Shown piece after piece: positions 11,409 through 19,872 of a stretch of DNA of 64,000 bases (positions are counted from its first letter, which is position 1; each line of letters opens with the position of its first letter). The DNA lies in contig CAYNWK010000001.1 in assembly GCA_964400875.1 (NCBI GenBank), positions 1 to 64,000 on the forward strand, given 5' to 3'. Made by a program: the position numbers and the translations under genes. Origin of the DNA: CAYNWK01 sp964400875. GTDB taxonomy: Bacteria; Chloroflexota; Anaerolineae; Anaerolineales; UBA4823. The notes under the pieces are model-generated. The model saw only the letters and a list, made by a program, of their open reading frames with translations, searched no databases and was not told the DNA's origin.

Positions 11409-13334
11409 ATGGCGGGAGATAAAATCACGAACGGAAATTCAGCCCCGCGAAACTCACATCCCTTTCTGGCCCGCTTGGCCGAGTTACAGCACCCGCTTCT
11501 CGCCGACGGCGCCATGGGTACGATGCTCAACGCGCGCGGCATCGGTTTCGATGGCTGTTTCGACGCGCTCAACCTGACCCGGCCGGGCCTGGTGGCCGAG
11601 ATCCACCGCGCCTACATCGACGCTGGCGCTCAGGTTGCCTACACCAACACCTTTGGCGCAAACCGTTTCAAACTGACCGCACACGGGCTGGAGGAGAAAG
11701 TCGCCGAAATCAATCGGGCCGGCGTGGATTTGCTCCGCCGCGCCATACTGGCTTCTTACAAAGAGGTGTTCATCGCCGGTGACGTCGGTCCGCTGGGCGT
11801 GCGCCTGGCGCCTTACGGCCGTGTCCAGCCGGATCAGGCTCGACAGGCCTTCGCCGAGCAGATCGATGCTCTGGTGCAGGCCGGCGCGGACTTAATCGTT
11901 TTCGAAACGTTCAGCGACCTCAACGAGATCCGCCTGGCTGTAGAAGTCGCCCGCCAGATCAGCGATCTGCCCATCGTCGCCACGATGACCTTCACGCGCG
12001 ATGACCGAACGCTGCTCGGCGATGCTCCGGTCAACGTGGCGCGCACTTTGTACGAAGCCGGCGCCGACCTGATTGGCGTAAACTGCTCCGGCGGCCCGGC
12101 GCAAATCTGGCGCATTTTACGAGAGATGCGCTCTGCGGTCCCAGAGGCGCGCTTTGCGGTCAAACCGAACGCCGGTTGGCCCGAGCAGGTGGGCGGGCGG
12201 ATCATGTACCCGGCCAATCCGGATTATTTTGGTGAGTATGCGCAGGCCTTTTGCGAGGCCGGCGCTTCCATGGTTGGCGGCTGCTGCGGGACCACACCGC
12301 AGCATATCGCCGCCATGAATGCTGCGTTAGCAGGTGCTGAGGCGGATTGCTTACCCGACATCGGCTATATTTCCCCCACCGTAGAGGATCAAGACCTGCT
12401 CGATGCGCCGCACCAGCCCTCCGCGCTCGCCCAGAAATTGAGCGAAGGTCGCTTCGTGATCGCGGTAGAGATGGACCCGCCGCGCGGGCTTTCCGCCCAC
12501 AAGCTGTTAGCCGGAGCCAGCCTGCTGGCCGAGGCCGGCGCGGACGTGATCAACGTCGCCGACAGCCCTATGGCGCGCATGCGTATGAGTCCGTGGGCCG
12601 TCTGCAGCGTGATCCAGCGCGAATTCCACATCGAAACCACGCTGCACTTCCCAACCCGCGGGCGCAACCTGCTGCGGGTGCAGGGAGACCTTCTGGCTGC
12701 ACACGCGCTGGGCATCCGCAATATCTTCGTCGTCATGGGCGATCCCACCGAGATCGGCGATTATCCCGACGCCATGGACGACTACGACCTTGTCCCTTCG
12801 GGCCTGATCAACCTGATCAAGAAAGGCTTCAACGCCGGGGTCGATCACGCCGGGGTGGAGATCGGTCAGCCGACTTCTTATTTTGTCGGCAGCGCGCTCA
12901 ACCTGTGCCCTCAAGACGTCGATCGGGAAATCAAGGTTCTGCAGCGGAAGCTGCAAGCTGGGACCGATTTCCTGCTCACCCAGCCCGTTTACCAGCCCGA
13001 GCTGGCCCAGGCTTTCCTGGATACCTATGCGCAGCAATTCGGCCCCCTGGAGACTCCCGTGCTCGCCGGAGTTCTGCCCCTGTTCAGCTTGAGGCACGCT
13101 TCCTTCCTGCACAACGAAGTCCCCGGGATCATCATTCCTGAGGAAATTCTGGAACGGCTGGGCGACGCCGGCGAGGCGGCCGCGCAGGAAGGCGTGCGCA
13201 TCGCTCTGGAGCTGATCGAGCGCATGAAAAAGTGGGCTGGTGGGATTTACCTGATGCCGGCGTTCAACCGCTACGACCTGGCAGCGGAGATCATCGAGGG
13301 AATCAAACGGCCCGCTCCGGTATTAAGTGAATGA
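11409..13334 (+). CDS. bifunctional homocysteine S-methyltransferase / 5,10-methylenetetrahydrofolate reductase
   Basis: 641-residue fusion. Residues about 15-320 form a second homocysteine methyltransferase domain with the zinc-ligand motifs GVNCSGGP and GGCCGTTPQH. Residues about 341-641 form a MetF-type reductase (EMDPPRGLSAHKLLAGA, HFPTRGRN, VMGDPTEIGDYPDA, TDFLLTQPVYQ), which makes 5-methyltetrahydrofolate. The reductase product is the methyl donor for the MetH encoded just upstream, so the two genes form one methyl-supply operon under SAM-I control. The start ATG at 11409 follows AAAGGAG. Upstream in-frame codons belong to a shadow frame of metH and are excluded. Confidence 0.93.
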   Translation: MAGDKITNGNSAPRNSHPFLARLAELQHPLLADGAMGTMLNARGIGFDGCFDALNLTRPGLVAEIHRAYIDAGAQVAYTNTFGANRFKLTAHGLEEKVAEINRAGVDLLRRAILASYKEVFIAGDVGPLGVRLAPYGRVQPDQARQAFAEQIDALVQAGADLIVFETFSDLNEIRLAVEVARQISDLPIVATMTFTRDDRTLLGDAPVNVARTLYEAGADLIGVNCSGGPAQIWRILREMRSAVPEARFAVKPNAGWPEQVGGRIMYPANPDYFGEYAQAFCEAGASMVGGCCGTTPQHIAAMNAALAGAEADCLPDIGYISPTVEDQDLLDAPHQPSALAQKLSEGRFVIAVEMDPPRGLSAHKLLAGASLLAEAGADVINVADSPMARMRMSPWAVCSVIQREFHIETTLHFPTRGRNLLRVQGDLLAAHALGIRNIFVVMGDPTEIGDYPDAMDDYDLVPSGLINLIKKGFNAGVDHAGVEIGQPTSYFVGSALNLCPQDVDREIKVLQRKLQAGTDFLLTQPVYQPELAQAFLDTYAQQFGPLETPVLAGVLPLFSLRHASFLHNEVPGIIIPEEILERLGDAGEAAAQEGVRIALELIERMKKWAGGIYLMPAFNRYDLAAEIIEGIKRPAPVLSE

Positions 13335-13342
13335 AGATTAAG

Positions 13343-13373
13343 GCGCTTGGGCGGATCGTATCCGCCCAAGCGC
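13343..13373. terminator. bidirectional terminator-like hairpin
   Basis: A 13-bp perfect inverted repeat, GCGCTTGGGCGGA / TCCGCCCAAGCGC with a 5-nt loop, between the convergent metH-operon end and a small membrane-protein gene. Neither side has a T-run of more than two, so termination is inferred from position and stem strength. Confidence 0.5.
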
Positions 13374-13382
13374 ACTCGTTGC

Positions 13383-13685
13383 TTACAAAGGTGGGGGAAT
13401 CGGTTCGTTCGAAGATGGCGGGAGGCCTTCACTTCTCTTCTGGCGCAAAGTGAGAAAGGCAACCACAACCGGTATCGCTATTAAAATTACACTGAGACAT
13501 AAGGCGACCAAGCCGGTAACTATGGCAGCCTGCGGGTCGTTGCTCCCAAAAACATCGACGTTCGCGCCTGGCGTCGCGCCGGCAAAGACGAATATCGCCC
13601 CTGAGCACAGCACGACCAGGCCGGGACAGCCGCACAGCAATACGGCAATGACTGTTGCTATTATGCCCGTGGTTCTTTGATCCAT
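13383..13685 (-). CDS. small two-TM membrane protein
   Basis: 100-residue protein with two predicted membrane segments, roughly residues 7-35 (IATVIAVLLCGCPGLVVLC) and 58-82 (VTGLVALCLSVILIAIPVVV), separated by a polar loop. The C-terminal tail is Pro/Ser-rich. No family is recognised. The start ATG at 13685 is preceded by AGAGAGGAAC. It lies downstream of pheT on the same strand with a palindromic hairpin in between, so it may be an independent unit. Confidence 0.55.
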   Translation of the reverse strand: MDQRTTGIIATVIAVLLCGCPGLVVLCSGAIFVFAGATPGANVDVFGSNDPQAAIVTGLVALCLSVILIAIPVVVAFLTLRQKRSEGLPPSSNEPIPPPL

Positions 13686-13743
13686 AATTTGTTCCTCTCT
13701 CTGGTTTGATGGATTGAGATTTACGCTTTTTGATCTGGTTCGT

Positions 13744-13778
13744 GGCTGTTTTGGCGGGTTTAGACCGCCAAAACAGCC
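13744..13778. repeat. palindromic intergenic hairpin (TTTTGGCGG / CCGCCAAAA type)
   Basis: 14-bp perfect inverted repeat GGCTGTTTTGGCGG / CCGCCAAAACAGCC with a 7-nt loop, 12 nt beyond the pheT stop codon. The core recurs at 18650-18685 and 19715-19755 and in degenerate form at 34680. Confidence 0.7.
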
Positions 13779-13790
13779 CGATACCCATGG

Positions 13791-16349
13791 TTAACTGCGC
13801 AATTTCGCGCCGAGCTCGCTTTCCAGCTGGGCGATGACTCGCTCGCGGATCCGGGTCACTTCCTCGTCGGTCAAGGTCCGCTCGGGGTCCTGATAGGTCA
13901 GGCTGTAAGCCAGGCTCTTCTTGCCCTCGCCGATTTGGGCGCCGCGGAAAACGTCGAACAGCTTCAAATCGACGATCGTCTCACCGCCAGCCGAACGGAT
14001 CACCCGGGCGACGTCCGCAGCGGGGATATCCTCATCAACCACGACCGCCAGGTCTTCCAAAACCGGGGGATAGGCAGGCACCGGCTCAAGCTCGTAGCGC
14101 TCAGGGATTTTCGCCGTGATCGCAGCCAGGTCGAAATCCGCCGCCAGGATGGCCGACTCGGGCAGCTCGTAATTTTCTCTCACCTTGGGATGGATCTCTC
14201 CAAAATAGCCTACCTCCCGGCCGGAGATGATTAAGCGAGCGCATTTGCCCGGATGGAAGGTTGGATGCTCGCCGGGTTCGTAACGCACCTCCCCTACCTG
14301 CAGCAATTCCAACAGGCTGTTAATCACGCCCTTCAGGTCGAAGAAATCCATCTGTTCCGTATCCGCGCCTTGCCAGCTTGGCAGAGCGCGCGGACCGGTG
14401 AGCGCCAGCCCGAGGCGCGTCAGTTCTTCGGGCAAACGCCCGTCCGGCTGCGGAAGGAAAATTGGACCGATCTCGAAGAGCGCCTGGCGTTTGCGAATAC
14501 GGGCATTGCGCTCGATCACATTCATCAAACTGCCCAGCAGGCTGCGGCGCATTACCACGCGGTCGCTGACGATCGGGTTCAGAATTCGGACATATTCATC
14601 CTGCGGCTCGGGCGCGCCCGGGAACAGGCGCGCTTCGTTCTCGGGCGAGGTCATTCGATAGGTGATAACTTCCTGTAGCCCCAAGGAGACCAGGAGATCG
14701 CGGATGCGCTCTTCTTTTTCCAGCTGCGGGTTGCCGCGCTGGATCGGCAGCGGGTCGGCCATCCTGGTCTCCGGGATACGCTCGTATCCGTAGATTCGGG
14801 CGATCTCCTCCATGAGGTCGGCTACGCCGATCACGCCTTCGCCGATGTCCAAACGGTGATCCGGGGTCTTCGCATGCACCGTGTCGCCCGCAACTTCAAC
14901 GGTAAACTCCAGGCGACGCAGAAGCTCGGCGATCTCCTCAGAGGAAAGCTCGATGCCCAGCCAGCGGCGCACATCGCTTTCCGTGAGCTCTACTACGGGA
15001 TCCTCCGGTTGCAGCGGGTACTCATCCACCAGACCCTCGGCGACGACACCGCCGGACCAACGGCGCATGAGTTCCAGGCCGCGCCTCACACCGCGCTCCG
15101 CCACCGCGGGGTGCACGCCGCGGGAAAAGCGGTAGGCTGCCTCAGAATTCATCCGCTGGGCGGTGAGCGTGCGGCGAATATTGATGAAATTCCAGGCGGC
15201 GCCTTCCAGCAGTACGTTGCGGGTGCCTGCATGCACCTCCGATTCCTCGCCACCCATGACGCCGCCAATAGACAGAGCTCCGGCGGTATCGCAGACCAGC
15301 ACGGTGAAATCATCCAGCTCCCGGTCCACATCGTCCAATGTCCGCAGCACCTCTCCCTGTTTCGCACGCCGGGTGATGATAGTGGGGGCATCTCCACCAG
15401 CGCGCTCCAGCAGGGTGTCGTAATCGAAAGCGTGCAGCGGCTCACCCAGCTCAAGCATCGCGTAATTGGTTGCGTCCACAATACTGTTGATCGGACGCAT
15501 CCCGGCCAGGCGCAGCCGGCGCTGAATTTCGTAGGGACTCGGGCCAATCTCAATACCCTCGATCAAACCTAATACGAATCGAGGGTTGAGCTCAGGCTCC
15601 TCGATGCGGATCGATACGCGGCCCTGGATTGCCGGCCCATCCATGTGGACCTGGAGAGCCGGATGGCGCAGTTGTTGGTTCGTCAGCGCGGCGATTTCGC
15701 GGGCCATGCCGATGATGTTGGCGTTCCGGGCGATGTTCGGGGTGATGGCGATGTTCAAGACCGCATCGCCCATGTACTTCGCCAGCGGGAGGCCCACCGG
15801 CGCATCCGCATCCAGGATGATGACGCCTTCGTGCTCCTCCGAGATGCCCAGTTCCTTCTCCGAGCAAACCATCGAGTAGGATTCGACCCCGCGTATCTTA
15901 ACCCGCTTCAAGGTCGTCTTGACATGACCCGGCTGGTGACCGTCATAAAGGACGGCACCTTCCCGGGCATAAGCCACTTTAAGTGGGCTTTCCAACGGTC
16001 CCTGGCCATTAAAGGGAAACAGGTTCGGCGCGCCGGTCAGCACCGTATGCTCTCGCTCACCGTCGAACAGCCGGCAAAGCACCAGCCGGTCCGCGTTCAG
16101 GTGCGGCATGACCTCGCGAATTTCGCCGATGACGATCGTTTGGGGATCCCAATCGATGCCGGTGACCTTGGTTTGCTTGCGCCGGGCGTGTTGGCTGGTC
16201 CACTCCCCCGCCCCGTTTTCCGCCATCGGCAAACCGACGTAGTGGATCTCCTCTACCTCCAGACCCGCCATGGTGATCAGGTGGGCTAGCTCTTCCAGAG
16301 GCAGGTCGATATCGACAAAATCTTTTATCCAGGAAAGGGGTACTAGCAT
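13791..16349 (-). CDS. pheT: phenylalanyl-tRNA synthetase beta subunit
   Basis: 852-residue beta chain of the alpha2-beta2 phenylalanyl-tRNA synthetase. Domains in order: an N-terminal region opening with MLVPLSWIKDFVDIDLPLEEL, the EMAP-type tRNA-binding fold (about 45-165), B3/B4 editing region (about 215-400), B5 helix-turn-helix (about 405-480), catalytic-like core, and the C-terminal ferredoxin-fold anticodon-binding domain (YPPVLEDLAVVVDEDIPAADV). It follows pheS by 21 nt and should be co-transcribed under the upstream T-box. Confidence 0.96.
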   Translation of the reverse strand: MLVPLSWIKDFVDIDLPLEELAHLITMAGLEVEEIHYVGLPMAENGAGEWTSQHARRKQTKVTGIDWDPQTIVIGEIREVMPHLNADRLVLCRLFDGEREHTVLTGAPNLFPFNGQGPLESPLKVAYAREGAVLYDGHQPGHVKTTLKRVKIRGVESYSMVCSEKELGISEEHEGVIILDADAPVGLPLAKYMGDAVLNIAITPNIARNANIIGMAREIAALTNQQLRHPALQVHMDGPAIQGRVSIRIEEPELNPRFVLGLIEGIEIGPSPYEIQRRLRLAGMRPINSIVDATNYAMLELGEPLHAFDYDTLLERAGGDAPTIITRRAKQGEVLRTLDDVDRELDDFTVLVCDTAGALSIGGVMGGEESEVHAGTRNVLLEGAAWNFINIRRTLTAQRMNSEAAYRFSRGVHPAVAERGVRRGLELMRRWSGGVVAEGLVDEYPLQPEDPVVELTESDVRRWLGIELSSEEIAELLRRLEFTVEVAGDTVHAKTPDHRLDIGEGVIGVADLMEEIARIYGYERIPETRMADPLPIQRGNPQLEKEERIRDLLVSLGLQEVITYRMTSPENEARLFPGAPEPQDEYVRILNPIVSDRVVMRRSLLGSLMNVIERNARIRKRQALFEIGPIFLPQPDGRLPEELTRLGLALTGPRALPSWQGADTEQMDFFDLKGVINSLLELLQVGEVRYEPGEHPTFHPGKCARLIISGREVGYFGEIHPKVRENYELPESAILAADFDLAAITAKIPERYELEPVPAYPPVLEDLAVVVDEDIPAADVARVIRSAGGETIVDLKLFDVFRGAQIGEGKKSLAYSLTYQDPERTLTDEEVTRIRERVIAQLESELGAKLRS

Positions 16350-16370
16350 AAGTAACTCCGTGATTTTTAT

Positions 16371-17441
16371 CTAGAACTGCTCGAGAAACCTCAGGTCATT
16401 GGACCAAAAGTAGCGTATGTCCTCGATGCGGTGGCGAAGCAAAGCGGCGCGTTCCGGACCCATACCGAAGGCATAACCGGTGTATTTATGCGGGTCGTAG
16501 CCGCCGTTGAGCAAGACCGTTGGGTGGACCATCCCGCAGCCGAGCAATTCCAACCAGCCGGTCTGCTTGCAGACAGAGCAGCCCTCCCCTCCGCACACGA
16601 AGCACTCGATATCCATCTCGGCGCTGGGTTCCGTAAAGGGGAAGTGCGAAGCGCGGAAACGGCTGCGCACGCTCTGGCCGAACATGCGCCGGGCGAAGTC
16701 GCTCAAGGTGCCCTTTAAGTCGCTGAAGGTAATGCTGTGACCAACAGCCAGACCTTCGACCTGGGTGAACTGCACTTCGGAACGAGCTGAGATCTGCTCG
16801 TAGCGGTAACACATACCCGGTAGGATGATGCGGATTGGCGGCGGGTCATGCGGATACTGGGCAGTGATCTCGCGCATGGCGTGAATTTGGCCGGGGGATG
16901 TATGCGTGCGCAGCAGGATGGGGTTATCCGGATCAACCGAACCCTCGATGTAGAACGAATCCTGCATATCCCGGGCCGGGTGGTTAGGAGGGAAGTTCAG
17001 GAGCTGGAAGTTATATTCATCGTACTCGACATCCCGGGAGCGGTAGATCTGAAAACCCATATCGCCGAAGACGCGGGCGATCTCGCGCAGAGTTTGGGTG
17101 ACGATATGCAGCCTGCCGACTGGTAGTTCCCGGCCGGGAAGCGTGACGTCCAGGCGTTCCGTTTCCAGGGCGCGCTGCAAGGCGTCAGACTGTAAGACCT
17201 CGTTTTTGGCGTTCAGCGCCGCTTCCAATTCACCCTTGACCTCATTGGCGCGGCGTCCTATCGCCGGGCGCTCTTCTTTGGAGAGCTGGCCCAAATGGGT
17301 GAAGACTACCATCAACGGAGAGCTGCGACCTAAATTGGCGACCCGCCACGCTTCGAGCTGCTCCTCCGTCGTTAAAGGCGCAAGCGCCTCGAGCGCATCC
17401 TGCTCAATTTGGTCCAGTTTTGCCAACATTTTGTCCTCCAT
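16371..17441 (-). CDS. pheS: phenylalanyl-tRNA synthetase alpha subunit
   Basis: 356-residue catalytic alpha chain charging tRNA-Phe. An N-terminal coiled coil (about 1-85) precedes the class II core. Motif 2 region is seen as RTHTSPGQIHAM and CYRYEQISARSEVQFTQVEGL, motif 3 as FGMGPERAALL. A Cys-rich insert (CFVCGGEGCSVCKQTGW), known from many bacterial PheS proteins, is present. The start ATG at 17441 is one of two nearby Met codons (MEDKM). Regulation by the Phe T-box immediately upstream is strongly indicated. Confidence 0.96.
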   Translation of the reverse strand: MEDKMLAKLDQIEQDALEALAPLTTEEQLEAWRVANLGRSSPLMVVFTHLGQLSKEERPAIGRRANEVKGELEAALNAKNEVLQSDALQRALETERLDVTLPGRELPVGRLHIVTQTLREIARVFGDMGFQIYRSRDVEYDEYNFQLLNFPPNHPARDMQDSFYIEGSVDPDNPILLRTHTSPGQIHAMREITAQYPHDPPPIRIILPGMCYRYEQISARSEVQFTQVEGLAVGHSITFSDLKGTLSDFARRMFGQSVRSRFRASHFPFTEPSAEMDIECFVCGGEGCSVCKQTGWLELLGCGMVHPTVLLNGGYDPHKYTGYAFGMGPERAALLRHRIEDIRYFWSNDLRFLEQF

Positions 17442-17491
17442 GCTGCAAAGTAGCTGCCAACCCTAAAGGCTTTACGCAGGCAACTTAAATT

Positions 17492-17518
17492 AAAAACCCC
17501 TTCCCTTCAAGGGACGGG
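17492..17518 (-). terminator. T-box expression-platform terminator
   Basis: On the minus strand a hairpin CCCCGTCCCTT...AAGGGAAGGGG (one mismatch, short loop) is followed by TTTTT (17496 to 17492). It overlaps the region that the T-box antiterminator would compete with and lies about 50 nt before pheS. Confidence 0.85.
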
Positions 17519-17526
17519 GTTGCTTC

Positions 17527-17820
17527 CCGCGGTACCACCCTTCTTGGCCGCGCGCTGGCGGCCCGCTCAGTCACCAACAGCCCAAGACCGGATATGCGTT
17601 CAACCTTTTAGGCGATTGGCTCTCCCGATAACGCTGGAGCTGCGGCCCAAACTACTTAGTCGCCGGCGAGTACCTTGCAGCGACCGTTCCCCTGGGCAGC
17701 TCGGAAGGGAACTTCAGCCAGATTCCACCCGGCGTGGGGTTTCAGTCTGCGCCCCGCGCCTCCCTGTTGGCTTCTTTAATGGCTTACTTTCCTTCGTCGT
17801 AGCTGTATTTTAGTTTTCTT
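17527..17820 (-). ncRNA. tRNA-Phe-responsive T-box leader of pheST
   Basis: The conserved T-box sequence GGGTGGTACCGCGG is read on the minus strand at 17540-17527. Its UGGU bulge complements an ACCA 3' end, fitting the A73 discriminator of tRNA-Phe. In Stem I the motif GAAG-TTC-CCTTCCGAGC places a UUC (Phe) specifier codon at 17711-17709. Uncharged tRNA-Phe would stabilise the antiterminator and allow pheST transcription. Leader boundaries are approximate; the start is set from the promoter. Confidence 0.92.
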
Positions 17821-17826
17821 GCCCTT

Positions 17827-17855
17827 TATTATCTTTAATTTGACTTATCTGTCAA
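17827..17855 (-). promoter_or_regulatory. sigma-A promoter of the T-box-pheST operon
   Basis: Minus-strand TTGACA (17855-17850), a 17-nt spacer and ATAATA (17832-17827; TAATAA with an 18-nt spacer is equally possible). The start point would be near 17820, right before the T-box leader. Confidence 0.75.
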
Positions 17856-17865
17856 GGGAGGGTGA

Positions 17866-18486
17866 TCATGCTGCTCTTGGCAAAGACACTCGCTCCGCGC
17901 GCACCAGCGCAGCCGCGGCGATGTGCGCCACCAGTAGCATGATATCCAGGTCTTGCTCGGTCAATGGCTCGCCGCTGCGTGAGTTAACCACCTCGATCAC
18001 GCCCAATGTCCGCTGATGATCGATCAACGGCACACAGAGCAGCGATTGGGTCTGAAAACCGATGGATTGGTCGACCATTGGCGAGAACAACGGCTCACGC
18101 TGGGCGTCGGGTACGAGCATCGGCTTGCGGCGGGAGACCACCTCGCCGGCGATGCCAACCCCCGGCGGCAAGCGGTAACCTAATAATTCTGCACGCAGCG
18201 GGCTTTGCACTTCTACGAAAACCAGCTCTCCGGTGTAGTCATCCAACAGCTGCAGCGATCCGTTCTCCGAATTGACCGCCTCCAGCGCCTCAGCCAGGAT
18301 CTGGCGGATCAGCCCAACCACATCGGTCTGAGAGCCGACATTTTCCAGATGACCGTACAGATCCCTCAAAGCGCGCAGCGTTTTACGCACCAGGCGCAGT
18401 TCGTCCTCGAGCGCTTCGTTCGCTCGTTTTAAGCGCAGGTTTTCGTGGTGGAAAGCACGAAGAGCGTCCAGGCTGGCGGTTGTCAT
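17866..18486 (-). CDS. GAF-domain protein with N-terminal coiled coil
   Basis: 206-residue cytosolic protein. Residues about 10-45 are a charged, heptad-like helix (NLRLKRANEALEDELRL). Residues about 50-195 form a GAF domain: LIRQILAEALEAVNSENGSLQLLD, the GIAGEVV turn, SLLCVPLIDHQRTLGVIEVVN, and LTEQDLDIMLLVAHIAAAAL. GAF domains bind small ligands or mediate dimerisation; no output domain is attached, so this would need a partner. The start ATG at 18486 is preceded by GGAG; in-frame sequence further upstream runs through an intergenic repeat and is not counted. Confidence 0.75.
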   Translation of the reverse strand: MTTASLDALRAFHHENLRLKRANEALEDELRLVRKTLRALRDLYGHLENVGSQTDVVGLIRQILAEALEAVNSENGSLQLLDDYTGELVFVEVQSPLRAELLGYRLPPGVGIAGEVVSRRKPMLVPDAQREPLFSPMVDQSIGFQTQSLLCVPLIDHQRTLGVIEVVNSRSGEPLTEQDLDIMLLVAHIAAAALVRAERVSLPRAA

Positions 18487-18620
18487 GGCAGTACTCCAGT
18501 TTATTATGAGGCGGCGACGTTCGGTGGATGCGAAGATAAACCAGGGTAGTTCTTTACATATCTTTTTACCATCGAATATCAAGATACACCTTATCAAGTT
18601 TGCAAGCTGTGTAACAACCT

Positions 18621-18713
18621 TGGAGTTACGCAGTTCAAGGGGGAATTGGGGGTGTTTTGGCGGACTACGCCCGCCAAAACATCCCCACCTTTCCTCCTTA
18701 TGGGTAAGTCCTA
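18621..18713. repeat. palindromic intergenic repeat, copy 1
   Basis: An imperfect inverted repeat. The outer arm is GGAGTTACGCAGTTC on the left with TAAGTCC on the right. The core is GGGTGTTTTGGCGG / CCGCCAAAACATCCC around 18657-18685. It occupies most of the 386-nt gap between the GAF gene and the acyltransferase gene (18487-18872); the rest of that gap shows no gene. Confidence 0.65.
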
Positions 18714-18872
18714 AACCTATTCGTTTCCATTCGTTCCGCGGAAACGAATAAGCCGGCTGTATATGCACAGTATTGCGGGATTACTCGCAGAGACTCGCGT
18801 TGTGCCCAACCCCCAGCCCCTAAATCCGAATTAAGAGTAGATATGGAAAATTATGGCCGCACCTTCGCAGCT

Positions 18873-19592
18873 TTAAGCCTGGACGGCGAGCCTTTCTTTG
18901 CCTTCTCGTTGCGTGATCTCTTCTGAAGCCAACAATTCCTGCAACCTCGGATGATCCTTGTAAACGCCGCGATAGCGCTCCGGCAGCATGGCCGCGATCC
19001 GGCACATCAGTTCATCCGTGTTGCGCCGCAGGGCAGCGTCGCGATCGTTCCTTCCCAAGGGAGGTAGGTATAAAAGCTCGCCCACCTGGAAGGTGATCCG
19101 GGGGCGCTGCAGTCTCAAGATCTTCGGCACGGCGCCGTCTGTCCCCGTGATGGCAGAGGGAAGGATTGGGACGTTCGCTTTATCGGCCAGATAGGCGACT
19201 CCGGTCTTTCCCTCAATCAGCGCTCCGGTCGAACTGCGGGTTCCTTCAGGGGCGATCCCGAGGACGCCGCCTTCTTCCAAATATTTGCGGGCAGTCCGCA
19301 AAGCCTTAAAATCGGCCTCCTGGCGGTTAATCCAGATGCCGTCAACCGAATTCAACAACCAGCGATAAAAAGTGTTTTTCTGGTGCTTTTTTGCGACTAA
19401 CGAGGTGGCGTCATCGCGTTCCAACCAGGCAAACACCAACGGCGGATCGATCACGCTCAAGTGGTTAGTGGAAAAGATAAAGCCCCCTTCTTTAGGGATA
19501 TTTTCGATCCCGGAAACTTCTAACCGGGTCAACAACCGGAACAGCCCACGGAATATACCCCTCAGTGCCCGACGATACCAGATCTTCAACAT
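18873..19592 (-). CDS. PlsC-type 1-acylglycerol-3-phosphate acyltransferase
   Basis: 239-residue membrane-associated acyltransferase. It carries the HX4D catalytic motif in NHLSVIDPP (about residue 43) and the substrate motif PEGTRS (about 119), spaced as in lysophosphatidate acyltransferases, and a basic amphipathic N-terminus (LKIWYRRALRGIFRGLFRLL). The expected reaction is transfer of an acyl chain to lysophosphatidic acid in phospholipid synthesis. The ATG at 19592 follows AGGAGAG. It stands alone between palindromic repeats, so it is probably monocistronic. Confidence 0.85.
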   Translation of the reverse strand: MLKIWYRRALRGIFRGLFRLLTRLEVSGIENIPKEGGFIFSTNHLSVIDPPLVFAWLERDDATSLVAKKHQKNTFYRWLLNSVDGIWINRQEADFKALRTARKYLEEGGVLGIAPEGTRSSTGALIEGKTGVAYLADKANVPILPSAITGTDGAVPKILRLQRPRITFQVGELLYLPPLGRNDRDAALRRNTDELMCRIAAMLPERYRGVYKDHPRLQELLASEEITQREGKERLAVQA

Positions 19593-19685
19593 CAGCGCTC
19601 TCCTGGGCCAATTTTACCTTGAAGCATTTCATTTTTGTTAGACGCATGCCCCTGGATGATTACCCGGCAGGGTTTGAGTTATACT

Positions 19686-19783
19686 GTTAGGCGTTAAGCA
19701 GTTCCACGGAAAATAGGGGGTGTTTGGGCGGGATTCGCCCGCCCAAACACCCCCTTTCTTCCCTCAAAGGTGAATGTCCTAAC
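19686..19783. repeat. palindromic intergenic repeat, copy 2
   Basis: Ends with GTTAGG and CCTAAC as terminal inverted repeats. The core is a 17-bp perfect inverted repeat, GGGGGTGTTTGGGCGGG / CCCGCCCAAACACCCCC, with a 5-nt loop. The left shoulder contains AAGCAGTTCC, matching the shoulders of the other copies. Confidence 0.7.
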
Positions 19784-19798
19784 TGTTTCGAAAGAGTC

Positions 19799-19852
19799 AG
19801 GAATTACGCATTTTGAGATAGAGGCACTTTCCCAATGAACTGCGTAGCTCCC
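19799..19852. repeat. palindromic intergenic repeat, copy 3 (core lost)
   Basis: Left shoulder GGAATTACGCATTTTGAG and right shoulder AACTGCGTAGCTCC are kept, but the long central GGCGG/CCGCC hairpin is absent. It directly abuts copy 2 and the -10 element of the next gene. Confidence 0.5.
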
Positions 19853-19857
19853 GAGAG

Positions 19858-19863
19858 TATAAT
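19858..19863 (+). promoter_or_regulatory. -10 element 9 nt before the start codon
   Basis: TATAAT at 19858-19863 precedes the ATG at 19873 by 9 nt and no ribosome-binding site is present, which suggests a leaderless or nearly leaderless mRNA for the foldase gene. Confidence 0.5.
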
Positions 19864-19872
19864 CTGCACATT

